This document shows, one piece after another, positions 1 to 7,986 of a DNA stretch of 32,906 nt. The notes below the pieces were generated by a model. It was not told the origin of the DNA, ran no database searches, and was given only the letters and a program-made list of their open reading frames with translations. The position numbers and the translations under genes are program-made. Position 1 is the stretch's first letter. Every line of letters begins with the position of its first letter. This stretch comes from ZC4RG30 sp965652645 (GTDB taxonomy: Bacteria; Pseudomonadota; Gammaproteobacteria; Steroidobacterales; Steroidobacteraceae), in NCBI GenBank assembly GCA_965652645.1, contig CBFGXE010000035.1:1-32906 (forward strand). Direction: 5' to 3'.

Positions 1-109
1 TAAGGGGATGCGACCGGCGGCGGAATTCCAGGTGATCGTGATCGGCGGCGGCCATAAGGGGATGCGACCGGCGGCGGAATTCCAGGTGATCGTGATCGGC
101 GGCGGCCAT
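1..109. repeat. 55-base tandem direct repeat over the mnmG start
   Basis: Bases 1-55 and 55-109 are identical, sharing one base, so the period is 54 bases. Each copy holds the mnmG start codon (8-10 and 62-64) and the first 15 codons through the start of the FAD-binding glycine loop. Because 54 is a multiple of three, the frame stays open and an upstream start would give a protein with 18 duplicated residues. The identity ends abruptly at base 110. The repeat sits at the very edge of the window and its length equals a common assembler word size, so an assembly artefact is at least as likely as a real duplication. Confidence 0.9.
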
Positions 110-1963
110 GCCGGCGTCGAGGCCGCGCTGGCGTCCGCCCGGCGCGGCGCGCGCACGCTGCTGCTCACCCAGAGCATCGAGACCGTGGGTGCCATGAGCT
201 GCAACCCGGCCATCGGCGGCATCGGCAAGGGGCACCTGGTGCGCGAGATCGATGCCCTGGGCGGCATCATGGCGCGCGCGGCCGACGCCGCCGGCATCCA
301 CCTGCGCACGCTCAATGCCAGCAAGGGCCCGGCGGTGCGCGCCACGCGCGCGCAGGCCGACCGGCAGCTCTACCGGCAGGCCATCCGCCGCGCCGTGGAA
401 TCCCGGCCCGGCCTGCAGGTGTTCCAGCAGGAGGTCGCCGACCTCCTGGTGGAGGGCGGGCGTGTCACCGGCGTGGTGACCGCCGCCGGCATCCGCTTCG
501 ATGCACCTGCCGTGGTGCTCACCACCGGCACCTTCCTTGGCGGTCGCATCCACATGGGGCTGGAGAATTTCGCCGGCGGTCGTGCGGGTGATCCGCCGTC
601 CAACCGCCTGGCGCAGCGGCTGCGCGAGCTGATGCCGCGCACGGGTCGCCTGAAGACCGGCACGCCGCCGCGCATCGACGGCCGCACCATCGACTATGCC
701 CGGCTGGCCGAGCAGCCGGGCGATGAACCGCGGCCGGTGTTCTCCTTCCTCGGCCGCCGTTCGGATCATCCCGAACAGCGCTCCTGCCACATCACGGCCA
801 CGAACGCGCGCACGCACGACATCATCCGCGCGGCCAGCGACCGTTCGCCGATGTTCACCGGCATCATCGAGGGCGTGGGCCCGCGCTACTGTCCCTCGGT
901 GGAAGACAAGGTGGTGCGCTTCGCGGAGCGCCAGTCGCACCAGATCTTCCTCGAGCCGGAGGGGCTGCACACGCACGAGGTGTATCCCAACGGCATCTCC
1001 ACCAGCCTGCCCTTCGACGTGCAGCAGGAATTCGTGCACAGCATCGCGGGCCTGGAACATGCGCACCTCACGCGACCGGGCTATGCCATCGAATACGACT
1101 ACTTCGATCCTCGCGACCTCAAGCCCACGCTGCAGACCAGGGCGGTCGCGGGGCTGTTCTTCGCGGGGCAGATCAACGGCACCACCGGCTATGAAGAAGC
1201 GGCCGCGCAGGGCCTCGTCGCCGGCGTGAACGCCGCGGCGCTGGCCTGCGGCCTCGTCGAATGGCAACCGGAGCGCGCCAGCAGCTACATGGGCGTGCTG
1301 GTGGATGACCTCACCACGCGGGGCACGCGCGAGCCCTACCGCATGTTCACCAGCCGCGCCGAATACCGGCTGCTGCTGCGCGAGGACAACGCCGATGCGC
1401 GCCTCACGCCGCTGGGCCGCGAGCTCGGCCTGGTCGATGAGGAGCGTTGGCGCTTCTTCAATGAAAAGCACGAGGCCATCGGGCGCGAGGCCGCCCGGCT
1501 GGAGGGCACGCTGTTGCGCGCGGCACAGGTGCCGGCGGAATGGCAGCAGCGCGTGCTGGGCACGACGCTGGCGCGCGACCTGTCCGCATTCCAGCTGCTG
1601 CGGCGTCCCGAGGTGGACTACGCCGACCTCATCGAGATTGCCGGCGAGGCGCCGGATGCCGCGGAGCTCGACGATCGCATCGCCGCGCAGCGCGTGCTGG
1701 AGCTGGAGGTGCGCGCACGCTACGCCGGCTACATCGAGCGCCAGCACGAGGAGATCGAACGCACGCGCGAGCAGGAATCCGCGCCGCTGCCCGGGGATCT
1801 CGACTATGCACAGGTGAGCGGACTGTCGAACGAGGTGCGCCAGCGCCTCGCCGAAGTGCGGCCGCTGACCCTGGGGCAGGCGGCACGGGTGCCGGGCGTC
1901 ACGCCCGCCGCCGTGTCGCTGCTGATGATCCACATGAAACGCGGGAGGGCGGCACAGGCATGA
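62..1963 (+). CDS. mnmG: tRNA uridine-5-carboxymethylaminomethyl modification enzyme MnmG (GidA)
   Basis: FAD-dependent partner of MnmE that installs carboxymethylaminomethyl at U34 of certain tRNAs; cytoplasmic. Visible signatures are the N-terminal dinucleotide-binding loop GGGHAG (residues 13-18), the family motif CNPAIGG (47-53), GTFLGG, and the conserved YCPSVEDK stretch near residue 280. From the ATG at 62 the product is 633 residues, close to the usual length of about 630. The ATG at 8 would add 18 residues copied from the N-terminus and is rejected as the start. Its stop overlaps the next start in an ATGA junction. In many bacteria rsmG follows mnmG; here a DUF3014 gene does. Confidence 0.97.
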   Translation: MRPAAEFQVIVIGGGHAGVEAALASARRGARTLLLTQSIETVGAMSCNPAIGGIGKGHLVREIDALGGIMARAADAAGIHLRTLNASKGPAVRATRAQADRQLYRQAIRRAVESRPGLQVFQQEVADLLVEGGRVTGVVTAAGIRFDAPAVVLTTGTFLGGRIHMGLENFAGGRAGDPPSNRLAQRLRELMPRTGRLKTGTPPRIDGRTIDYARLAEQPGDEPRPVFSFLGRRSDHPEQRSCHITATNARTHDIIRAASDRSPMFTGIIEGVGPRYCPSVEDKVVRFAERQSHQIFLEPEGLHTHEVYPNGISTSLPFDVQQEFVHSIAGLEHAHLTRPGYAIEYDYFDPRDLKPTLQTRAVAGLFFAGQINGTTGYEEAAAQGLVAGVNAAALACGLVEWQPERASSYMGVLVDDLTTRGTREPYRMFTSRAEYRLLLREDNADARLTPLGRELGLVDEERWRFFNEKHEAIGREAARLEGTLLRAAQVPAEWQQRVLGTTLARDLSAFQLLRRPEVDYADLIEIAGEAPDAAELDDRIAAQRVLELEVRARYAGYIERQHEEIERTREQESAPLPGDLDYAQVSGLSNEVRQRLAEVRPLTLGQAARVPGVTPAAVSLLMIHMKRGRAAQA

Positions 1964-2820
1964 GCTACGGCACGGAAGAGGATCGCAAGGCGGGCCGCAT
2001 TGCCATTGGCCTGGTGCTGGCGGTGGTGGTGGCCGGTGGCGCCTGGTGGTTCTGGCAGCGCTCGCAGTCCGCGCCCGAACCGGTCGTGGTCGTCGAAGAC
2101 GAGGTGGCGACGGTGGTCGGCACGCCGGAGGAAATCCCGGATCTGATCCAGAATCCGATCGAACCGGAACCCGTGCCCGTGGCCGAAGAGGCCGGGCCGC
2201 CGCCGGACCCGGACACCTCCGCCCGGCAGGCGCTGGATGAGGTCTTCGGCGCCACGCTGGCCGACTGGCTGGTCACCGAGCAGATCGCCCGGCGCCTGGT
2301 GGCCACGGTGGACAACCTGCCGCGCAGCACCAGCATCGAGAAGATCCGCCCGCTGCGCCCGCCGTCCTCGCCGTTCCAGGTGCAGCGCGAGGTGGTTGAT
2401 GCCGTGGGCGGGGTGGAGCGCATCACGCTCTCCAGTGCGAACTTCGCGCGCTACGCGCCGCTGGTGGACCTGCTGGCGCGCAGCGACGCCGCGGTGGCGG
2501 CCGCCGCCTACCGCCGCATCTATCCGCAGCTGCAGGCGGCCTACGAAGACCTCGGTTACCCGGGACGTTACTTCAACGACCGCCTGGTGGGCGTGATCGA
2601 CCACCTGCTGGACACGCCCGAACCGCAGGGCCCGCTGCTGCTGGAGCAGCCCAAGGTGCTCTACCAGTATGCCGACCCGGACCTTGAGGCACGCTCGCCG
2701 GGCCAGAAGCTGCTGCTGCGCATCGGCGTGGACAATGCACGCACGGTCAAGAAGAAACTGCGGGAGTTCCGCGCGCACATCGCGACGCAGGCCCCCGCCA
2801 ACAACGAAGACAGGGAGTAA
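1960..2820 (+). CDS. DUF3014 domain membrane-anchored protein
   Basis: A 286-residue protein with a short charged N-terminus, one membrane helix (about residues 13-31), a Pro/Glu/Val-rich linker (about 38-85) and a conserved C-terminal domain. That domain carries a run on the pattern VIDHLL-TPEP followed by QPKVLYQYADP and GQKLLLRIG, which I recognise as DUF3014. The function is unknown. The topology suggests an inner-membrane protein with the domain on the periplasmic side, which is inference. The start overlaps the mnmG stop by 4 bases, so translation is probably coupled. It ends 4 bases before the QmcA-like gene. Confidence 0.85.
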   Translation: MSYGTEEDRKAGRIAIGLVLAVVVAGGAWWFWQRSQSAPEPVVVVEDEVATVVGTPEEIPDLIQNPIEPEPVPVAEEAGPPPDPDTSARQALDEVFGATLADWLVTEQIARRLVATVDNLPRSTSIEKIRPLRPPSSPFQVQREVVDAVGGVERITLSSANFARYAPLVDLLARSDAAVAAAAYRRIYPQLQAAYEDLGYPGRYFNDRLVGVIDHLLDTPEPQGPLLLEQPKVLYQYADPDLEARSPGQKLLLRIGVDNARTVKKKLREFRAHIATQAPANNEDRE

Positions 2821-2824
2821 GGGG

Positions 2825-3751
2825 ATGTCGCTTTTCAACTATGTGTCGATCGCGATCCTGGTGGCCATCATCGTCATCCTCGTCCGCGCGGTCGTGACGG
2901 TGCGGCAGGGTTACGAATACACGCTGGAGAAGTTCGGCCGCTACAAGCGCACCATGGGGCCCGGCCTGCACTTCATCGTGCCGTTCTTCGAGCAGGTGGG
3001 CCGGCGCATCAACATGATGGAGCAGGTGCTCGACGTGCCCAGCCAGGAAGTGATCACCAAGGACAACGCCATGGTGCGGGTGGACGCGGTGGTGTTCTTC
3101 CAGGTGCTGGACGCCGCCAAGGCGGCCTACGAAGTCGACAACCTGCGCCTGGCGGTGATCAACCTGACGATGACCAACATCCGCACGGTCATCGGCTCCA
3201 TGGACCTGGACGAGACGCTGTCCAAGCGCGACGAGATCAACCACCGCCTGCTGAAGGTGGTGGACGAGGCCACCTCGCCCTGGGGCATCAAGGTGACCCG
3301 CATCGAGATCAAGGACATCCAGCCGCCGGCCGACCTGGTCGACTCCATGGCGCGGCAGATGAAGGCCGAGCGTGACAAGCGCGCCAACATCCTGGAGGCC
3401 GAGGGTTTCCGGCAGGCGGCCATCCTCAAGGCCGAGGGCGAGAAGCAGTCGGTGGTGCTGGAGGCCGAAGGTCGCAAGGAAGCCGCCTTCCGCGACGCCG
3501 AGGCGCGCGAACGTTCGGCGCAGGCCGAGGCGCGCGCGACAGAAATGGTGTCGACGGCCATCGCGGCCGGCAACACCAACGCGCTGAACTATTTCGTGGC
3601 GCAGAAGTACATCGAATCGCTGAAGGAGTTCGCGCACTCCAACAACCAGAAGGTGTTCTTCCTGCCGGTGGAAGCCAGCAGCGTCATCGCCTCCATCGGC
3701 GGCATCGCCGAGCTGGCGAAGGACGCGATGCAGAAACAGGTGGGCAAGTGA
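2825..3751 (+). CDS. qmcA: SPFH/Band 7 (stomatin-like, QmcA-type) membrane protein
   Basis: A 308-residue protein with one N-terminal membrane helix (about residues 5-23), then an SPFH/Band 7 domain with the characteristic VRQGYEYTLEKFGRY and GPGLHFIVPF stretches. A long Ala/Glu/Arg-rich helical segment (about 178-240), built of repeated AEG units, is typical of paraslipins and should form a coiled coil for oligomer assembly. Family members form large rings at the inner membrane and commonly act with a NfeD protein, which is the next gene. The ATG at 2825 directly follows the DUF3014 stop and is preceded by a purine-rich AGGGAG/AAGG stretch. The exact physiological role is not settled for the family. 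Confidence 0.93.
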   Translation: MSLFNYVSIAILVAIIVILVRAVVTVRQGYEYTLEKFGRYKRTMGPGLHFIVPFFEQVGRRINMMEQVLDVPSQEVITKDNAMVRVDAVVFFQVLDAAKAAYEVDNLRLAVINLTMTNIRTVIGSMDLDETLSKRDEINHRLLKVVDEATSPWGIKVTRIEIKDIQPPADLVDSMARQMKAERDKRANILEAEGFRQAAILKAEGEKQSVVLEAEGRKEAAFRDAEARERSAQAEARATEMVSTAIAAGNTNALNYFVAQKYIESLKEFAHSNNQKVFFLPVEASSVIASIGGIAELAKDAMQKQVGK

Positions 3752-3761
3752 GGACACCCGG

Positions 3762-4208
3762 ATGCTGAACTTCCTGCAGTCCCTGACGTGGTGGCACTGG
3801 TGGATCGTCGCCGCCGTGCTGGCCGCGGCGGAAACCTTCATCCCGGGCGCGCTGGCCATCTGGTTCGCGGCCGCGGCGCTGGTGCTGGGCATGGTGCTGC
3901 TCGCGGTGCCCATCCGCTGGGAGCTGCAGCTGGTGCTCTTCGGGCTGCTGTCGGTGGCGGCCACCATGCTGTGGTGGCGCTACGGCCGCTCGCGCGAGGT
4001 GGTGTCCGAACAGCCCATGCTCAACCAGCGTGCCGCGCAATACATCGGCCGCACCTTCCACCTGGCCGAGGCGATCGAGGACGGCACCGGCAAGGTGCAG
4101 GTGGGTGACACCGTCTGGCTGGTGCGCGGCCCGGATGCACCGGCCGGCGCGCGGGTGAAGGTGGTTGGCGTGAGTGGTGCCGTGCTCGAGGTGCAGAACG
4201 TCCAATAG
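3762..4208 (+). CDS. NfeD family membrane protein
   Basis: A 148-residue protein with two or three hydrophobic helices in the first 75 residues, then a soluble C-terminal beta-rich domain (about 88-148) with the GRTFHL, GKVQVGDTVWLVRG and VKVVGV stretches of the NfeD OB fold. The short-form NfeD lacks the ClpP-like protease domain found in long forms. It lies 10 bases after the QmcA-type gene, with GAGGA upstream of its ATG. QmcA/NfeD pairs are a well-known conserved neighbourhood thought to act together at membrane microdomains. Confidence 0.9.
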   Translation: MLNFLQSLTWWHWWIVAAVLAAAETFIPGALAIWFAAAALVLGMVLLAVPIRWELQLVLFGLLSVAATMLWWRYGRSREVVSEQPMLNQRAAQYIGRTFHLAEAIEDGTGKVQVGDTVWLVRGPDAPAGARVKVVGVSGAVLEVQNVQ

Positions 4209-4225
4209 CAGGCAAGGAGGTCGCC

Positions 4226-4654
4226 ATGACCATGCTGTCGCAGTTGCTGGGAGCCAAGGGACATGAAGTCTTCTCCGTGGCACCGGGGGCCTCCGTGCTC
4301 GATGCCGTGCGACAGATGGCGGAACGACACATCGGCGCGCTGCTGGTGATCGAGGGTGACCGGCTCGAGGGCATCGTTTCCGAGCGCGACTACGCCCGCA
4401 AGGTGGTGCTCGCCGGCCGCTCCTCCAGCACCACCGCGGTGCGCGAGATCATGAGCTCGCCGGTGGTGACCATCGGGCCGGACAACACGGTGGATGATGC
4501 CATGCGCCTGATGACCGACCGGCGCATCCGCCACCTGCCGGTGGCGCGGGGCGCCGAGCTGCTGGGCGTGGTCTCCATCGGCGACCTCGTCAAGAGCGTG
4601 ATCGAGGAACAGCGTCACACAATCGAGGACCTGCGCAGCTACATCCAGGGCTGA
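4226..4654 (+). CDS. Tandem CBS domain protein
   Basis: A 142-residue cytoplasmic protein made almost wholly of two CBS motifs (about residues 12-65 and 76-130), which together form a Bateman module. Such modules bind adenosine nucleotides or other ligands and act as energy or redox sensors. The repeats show the typical GALLVIEGDRLEGIVSERDY and HLPVARGAELLGVVSIGDLV patterns. A near-perfect Shine-Dalgarno AAGGAGG at 4214-4220 fixes the start. No catalytic domain is attached, so the partner is unknown. It closes the first plus-strand block; a 155-base gap follows. Confidence 0.92.
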   Translation: MTMLSQLLGAKGHEVFSVAPGASVLDAVRQMAERHIGALLVIEGDRLEGIVSERDYARKVVLAGRSSSTTAVREIMSSPVVTIGPDNTVDDAMRLMTDRRIRHLPVARGAELLGVVSIGDLVKSVIEEQRHTIEDLRSYIQG

Positions 4655-4809
4655 CCGGGGAGGTTGCTGCCCTGGCAACTGCGAGCGGACTCCCATTTCC
4701 ATATTGCCCGGCCGGCACGGGTTCCAGAGTGTGAACTGCCCCCGCCCTCCCGGACCCGGGATGGCTGATATATGCAGTACCCCAGCCCTGCCTGGAAATC
4801 GGTGCCCGC
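4655..4809. other. Gap between the CBS gene and the che cluster
   Basis: 155 bases without a gene. It holds a small inverted repeat, GTTGC at 4663-4667 with GCAAC at 4675-4679 around a 7-base loop, placed just after the CBS stop where a terminator could sit but lacking a T run. The promoter of the che cluster should lie here, but I find no convincing sigma-70, sigma-28 or sigma-54 element. Confidence 0.4.
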
Positions 4810-5310
4810 ATGACCAACGACGAAATCGACAAGGCCACCGGCTCGGTGCGTGGCCAGCTGCTCACGTTCCGGCTCGGCAATTCCACCTATGGGGTGGACA
4901 TCCTCAGGGTGAAGGAAATCCGCGGCTGGTCGGCGGTCACCAAGATCCCGCATTCCCCGCCCCATGTGCTGGGCGTGCTCAACCTGCGCGGCGCCATCGT
5001 GCCCATCATCGACCTCAGGCTGCGGTTTGCGCTGCCGGAGGCCGGCTTCTCGCCCATGACCGTGATCATCGTGCTGTCGCTGCAGACCGCGGCCGGCCAG
5101 CGCGACTGCGGCGTGGTGGTGGACAGTGTTTCGGACGTGGTGGACGTGGCGCCGGACTCCGTGAAGCCGCCGCCGTCGCTGAAGGCCGGGCAGGGCAGTG
5201 ATTTCATCGCCGGCATCGCCACCATCGACGAGCAGATGCTGATCCTGCTCAACGTGGACCAGCTCGTCACCCAGGACCTGCACGCCGACGATCCGGCTGC
5301 GGCAGCCTGA
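4810..5310 (+). CDS. cheW: Chemotaxis coupling protein CheW
   Basis: A 166-residue single CheW domain, the adaptor that joins receptor tips to CheA in the cytoplasmic signalling array. The family pattern is clear: a strand with FRLGNSTYGVDILRVKEI, the core stretch VLGVLNLRGAIVPIIDLR (about residues 54-71), and the later VVVDSVSDVV segment. Length matches E. coli CheW (167). It is the first gene of the cluster and is followed 11 bases later by the receptor gene, so the two partners are made together. Only one CheW is present. Confidence 0.97.
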   Translation: MTNDEIDKATGSVRGQLLTFRLGNSTYGVDILRVKEIRGWSAVTKIPHSPPHVLGVLNLRGAIVPIIDLRLRFALPEAGFSPMTVIIVLSLQTAAGQRDCGVVVDSVSDVVDVAPDSVKPPPSLKAGQGSDFIAGIATIDEQMLILLNVDQLVTQDLHADDPAAAA

Positions 5311-5321
5311 GCGCCATCTCC

Positions 5322-7544
5322 GTGAAGATCGCGGGAAGGATCGGCCACACCCCGCTGGTGTGCCTGTTTGCCGTGGTGCTGCTGGCCACGGGCGCCTTTG
5401 CCGTTGCGCCGGTGGTCCAGGGTGCCCGCGGCACGGCTGCATTTGCCGTCCTCGCCATCGCGCTGGCCTGCTGCATCGGCTGCGGCCTGCTGCTGGCGCG
5501 CGGCCGCAAGCTGGATGACCGCCTTTCGCGCGCCATCGACGCCACCACCTCCAACGTGATGGTGACGGACGAAAAGAACAACGTGATCTATGCCAACTGC
5601 ACCGCGCAGGCCCTGACCGCCGCGGTGCAGGCGGGCCTGCACGATACGCTGGCCGGGCTCACCGGCACCTACACGGCCGAGATGCGCCTGGGCGGCGCGA
5701 CGATGAAGATCATCGCCAACCCGGTGCTAGACGCCCACGGCCGTCGCGTGGGCAGCGTGGTCGAGTGGGTGGACCGCACCGCCGAGCTGGCGCTGGAAGA
5801 GTCCACGCGCGCGCGCACCGAGGCGCTGCGCGTTGCCGCGATGGAAAGCGCGCGCATCCGCCAGGCGCTGGATGCCGCCACCGCGAACGTGATGGTGGCG
5901 GACGAGACCGGCACCATCCTCTACATGAACCGCACGGCGCGGCAGCTGATGCTCTCGGCGCAGGCGGACTTCCAGCAGGTGCTGCCCGGCTTCGACGCCG
6001 CGGCGCTGCTCGGCGCCAGCGTGTCGTTGTTCGACCCGGTCCTGGCACCGCACCGCATGTCGCTGGCCACGCTGGAGCAGGCGTTCTCCGCCGAACTGAC
6101 CTTCGGCGCCAGCACCATGCGCATCATCGCCAATCCCATCTTCGACGATGCCGGCAAGCGCCTGGGCACCGTGGCCGAGTGGGGCGACCGCACGCAGGAA
6201 GTGGCGGTGCAGGCCGAGCTGCAGGACGTGGTTTCCGAAGTGCTCAAGGGCAACCTCGAGCGGCGCATCGCGCTGGACGGCAAGCAGGGTTACATCCGCA
6301 ACCTCTCCACCGACATCAATGCACTGGTGGACAACATGGCGGCGGTGGTGGGCGAGGTGCAGTCGCTGGTGGCCGCGGTGAACGACGGCAACCTGGAGCG
6401 GCGCATCCGCACCGGGGGCCGCTCGGGCCTCACCGTGAAGCTGGGTTCGGGCATCAACGAGCTCACGGCCAACGTGGCCGCGGTAGTGGACCAGGTGCAG
6501 GAGCTGGTGCGCGCGGCCAACGAGGGCGACATCAACCGCCGCATCCAGACCGAGGGCAAGTCCGGCCTGATGGTGAAGATGGCCACGGGCATCAACCAGC
6601 TCACCACCAACCTCGCGGGCATGGTCTCGCAGGTGAAATACGCCGCCGAGGAAGTGAACCGCGGCGCCGACGAGATCACCACCGGCAATGCGACGCTGTC
6701 GCAGCGCATGGAGGAGCAGGCCTCCTCGCTGGAGGAGACCGCCTCCTCGATGGAAGAGATGACCAGCACCGTGCGCCAGAACGCGGAGAACGCCGGCCAG
6801 GCCAACCAGCTTGCCGTGGCGGCGCGCGACCAGGCCGAGAAGGGTGGTGAGGTGGTCTCCCGGGCCGTGCAGGCCATGGCCGAGATCAACCAGGCCTCGA
6901 AGAAGATCGCCGACATCATCGGCGTGATCGACGAGATCGCCTTCCAGACCAACCTGCTGGCGCTGAATGCCGCGGTGGAAGCCGCGCGCGCGGGCGAGCA
7001 GGGGCGCGGTTTCGCCGTGGTGGCCACCGAGGTGCGCAACCTCGCCGGCCGTTCCGCAACGGCAGCGAAGGAGATCAAGGCGCTGATCAACGACAGCGTG
7101 CAGAAGGTGCAGGACGGCTCCACGCTGGTCACGCAGTCCGGCACCACGCTGGAACAGATCGTGGCCGCGGTGAAGAAGGTGACCGACATCGTCGCCGAGA
7201 TCGCCGCCGCCAGCCACGAGCAGTCCGCCGGCATCGAGCAGGTGAACCGCGCGGTGATGCAGCTGGATGACCTCACGCAGCAGAACGCGGCGCTGGTGGA
7301 GCAGGCCTCGGCCGCCAGCCAGGCCATGGCCGGCCAGGCGCGCAGCCTCAATGCGCTGATGCGCCACTACAACGTGGAGGCGCGGCGCGCGCACGATTCC
7401 GCGGAGGCGGCTCCGGCGGCCGGGGCATCGCCGTCTCCGGCGGCGCCCGCCGTCGAACGGCGCAAGCCGGGCCGTCCCTGGTCGCGCCCGGCCCGGCAGG
7501 AGACCGCGCCCGACATGGCCGACACCGTCTGGAAAGAGTTCTGA
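5322..7544 (+). CDS. Methyl-accepting chemotaxis protein with two PAS and three HAMP-like repeats
   Basis: A 740-residue receptor starting with GTG. Two hydrophobic helices (about 11-31 and 38-58) are joined by only a few residues, so there is no periplasmic sensor domain. Then come PAS-A (about 72-155), PAS-B (182-292) and three HAMP-like repeats ending in NLERRI-, NLERRI- and INRRI-type motifs (about 300-436). The signalling domain (about 440-680) has the tip IDEIAFQTNLLALNAAVEAA and aligns without gaps to E. coli Tar-type receptors, indicating the 36-heptad class. A Pro/Ala linker leads to the C-terminal VWKEF, resembling the CheR-tethering pentapeptides NWETF and GWEEF. The input signal is unknown; cytoplasmic PAS sensing is inferred. 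Confidence 0.95.
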   Translation: MKIAGRIGHTPLVCLFAVVLLATGAFAVAPVVQGARGTAAFAVLAIALACCIGCGLLLARGRKLDDRLSRAIDATTSNVMVTDEKNNVIYANCTAQALTAAVQAGLHDTLAGLTGTYTAEMRLGGATMKIIANPVLDAHGRRVGSVVEWVDRTAELALEESTRARTEALRVAAMESARIRQALDAATANVMVADETGTILYMNRTARQLMLSAQADFQQVLPGFDAAALLGASVSLFDPVLAPHRMSLATLEQAFSAELTFGASTMRIIANPIFDDAGKRLGTVAEWGDRTQEVAVQAELQDVVSEVLKGNLERRIALDGKQGYIRNLSTDINALVDNMAAVVGEVQSLVAAVNDGNLERRIRTGGRSGLTVKLGSGINELTANVAAVVDQVQELVRAANEGDINRRIQTEGKSGLMVKMATGINQLTTNLAGMVSQVKYAAEEVNRGADEITTGNATLSQRMEEQASSLEETASSMEEMTSTVRQNAENAGQANQLAVAARDQAEKGGEVVSRAVQAMAEINQASKKIADIIGVIDEIAFQTNLLALNAAVEAARAGEQGRGFAVVATEVRNLAGRSATAAKEIKALINDSVQKVQDGSTLVTQSGTTLEQIVAAVKKVTDIVAEIAAASHEQSAGIEQVNRAVMQLDDLTQQNAALVEQASAASQAMAGQARSLNALMRHYNVEARRAHDSAEAAPAAGASPSPAAPAVERRKPGRPWSRPARQETAPDMADTVWKEF

Positions 7545-7571
7545 CACCAACAAGAAACGGGAGGAACGGGA

Positions 7572-7937
7572 GTGGCGCGGATACTTGCAGTGGATGACTC
7601 GGCGTCGATGCGCCAGATGGTTGGCCTCACGCTGAAGTCCGCCGGGCACGATGTGGTCAGCGCGGTCGATGGCGTCGACGGCCTTGCCAAGGCCAGCTCC
7701 GGCCCCGCGGTGGACCTGGTGATCACCGACGTGAACATGCCCAACATGGACGGCATGACGCTGGTGCGCGAACTGCGCCGGCTGCCGCAATACCAGGGCG
7801 TGCCGGTGCTGGTGCTGACCACCGAGGCCAGCGCCGAGAAGAAACAGGAAGGCCGGAGCGCGGGTGCGACCGGCTGGATCGTCAAGCCCTTCGACCCGGA
7901 CCGGTTGCTGGCGACGATCGACAAGGTGCTGGGCTGA
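7572..7937 (+). CDS. Single-domain CheY-like response regulator (first of two)
   Basis: A 121-residue receiver domain with no output domain. Acidic pocket D8-D9, phosphoacceptor D53 in the ITDVNMPNMDG stretch, T83-T84 switch position and K105 in IVKPF are all present. It starts with GTG, supported by GGGAGG at 7559-7564. It differs from the second CheY of the cluster, which is much closer to E. coli CheY, so it may be a phosphate sink or act on another target. Which of the two contacts a motor cannot be told from sequence. Confidence 0.93.
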   Translation: MARILAVDDSASMRQMVGLTLKSAGHDVVSAVDGVDGLAKASSGPAVDLVITDVNMPNMDGMTLVRELRRLPQYQGVPVLVLTTEASAEKKQEGRSAGATGWIVKPFDPDRLLATIDKVLG

Positions 7938-7945
7938 ATTGACGC

Positions 7946-7973
7946 GGGGCGGCCGTGAGGACGGAGCCGCCCC
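7946..7973 (+). other. Strong stem-loop between the cheY-like gene and cheR
   Basis: Perfect 8-base arms GGGGCGGC (7946-7953) and GCCGCCCC (7966-7973). Inside them CGT pairs with ACG after a GA bulge, leaving the tetraloop GAGG. It lies wholly in the 49-base gap between genes and ends just before the cheR Shine-Dalgarno. No T run follows, so it is not a classic intrinsic terminator. A role in transcript processing or in setting the relative levels of the two halves of the operon is inference. Confidence 0.6.
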
Positions 7974-7986
7974 ACAAGGAAACCGG

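Noticed and set aside
2818..2827. TAAGGGGATG, the same ten bases as at 1-10 and 55-64, before qmcA
   Set aside because: Identity stops after these ten bases; stop, purine run and start codon can recur by chance.
2747..3967. Minus-strand open frame of 406 codons opposite the qmcA/nfeD pair
   Set aside because: The His/Val/Asp-rich product lies opposite two well-supported genes and has no motif.
4715..4735. GGCACG resembling a sigma-54 -24 element
   Set aside because: No GC-containing -12 element follows at the required spacing.
4764..4771. GCTGATAT resembling a sigma-28 -10 element before cheW
   Set aside because: The matching TAAA-type -35 element is absent at the proper distance (4745-4752 is CCTCCCGG).
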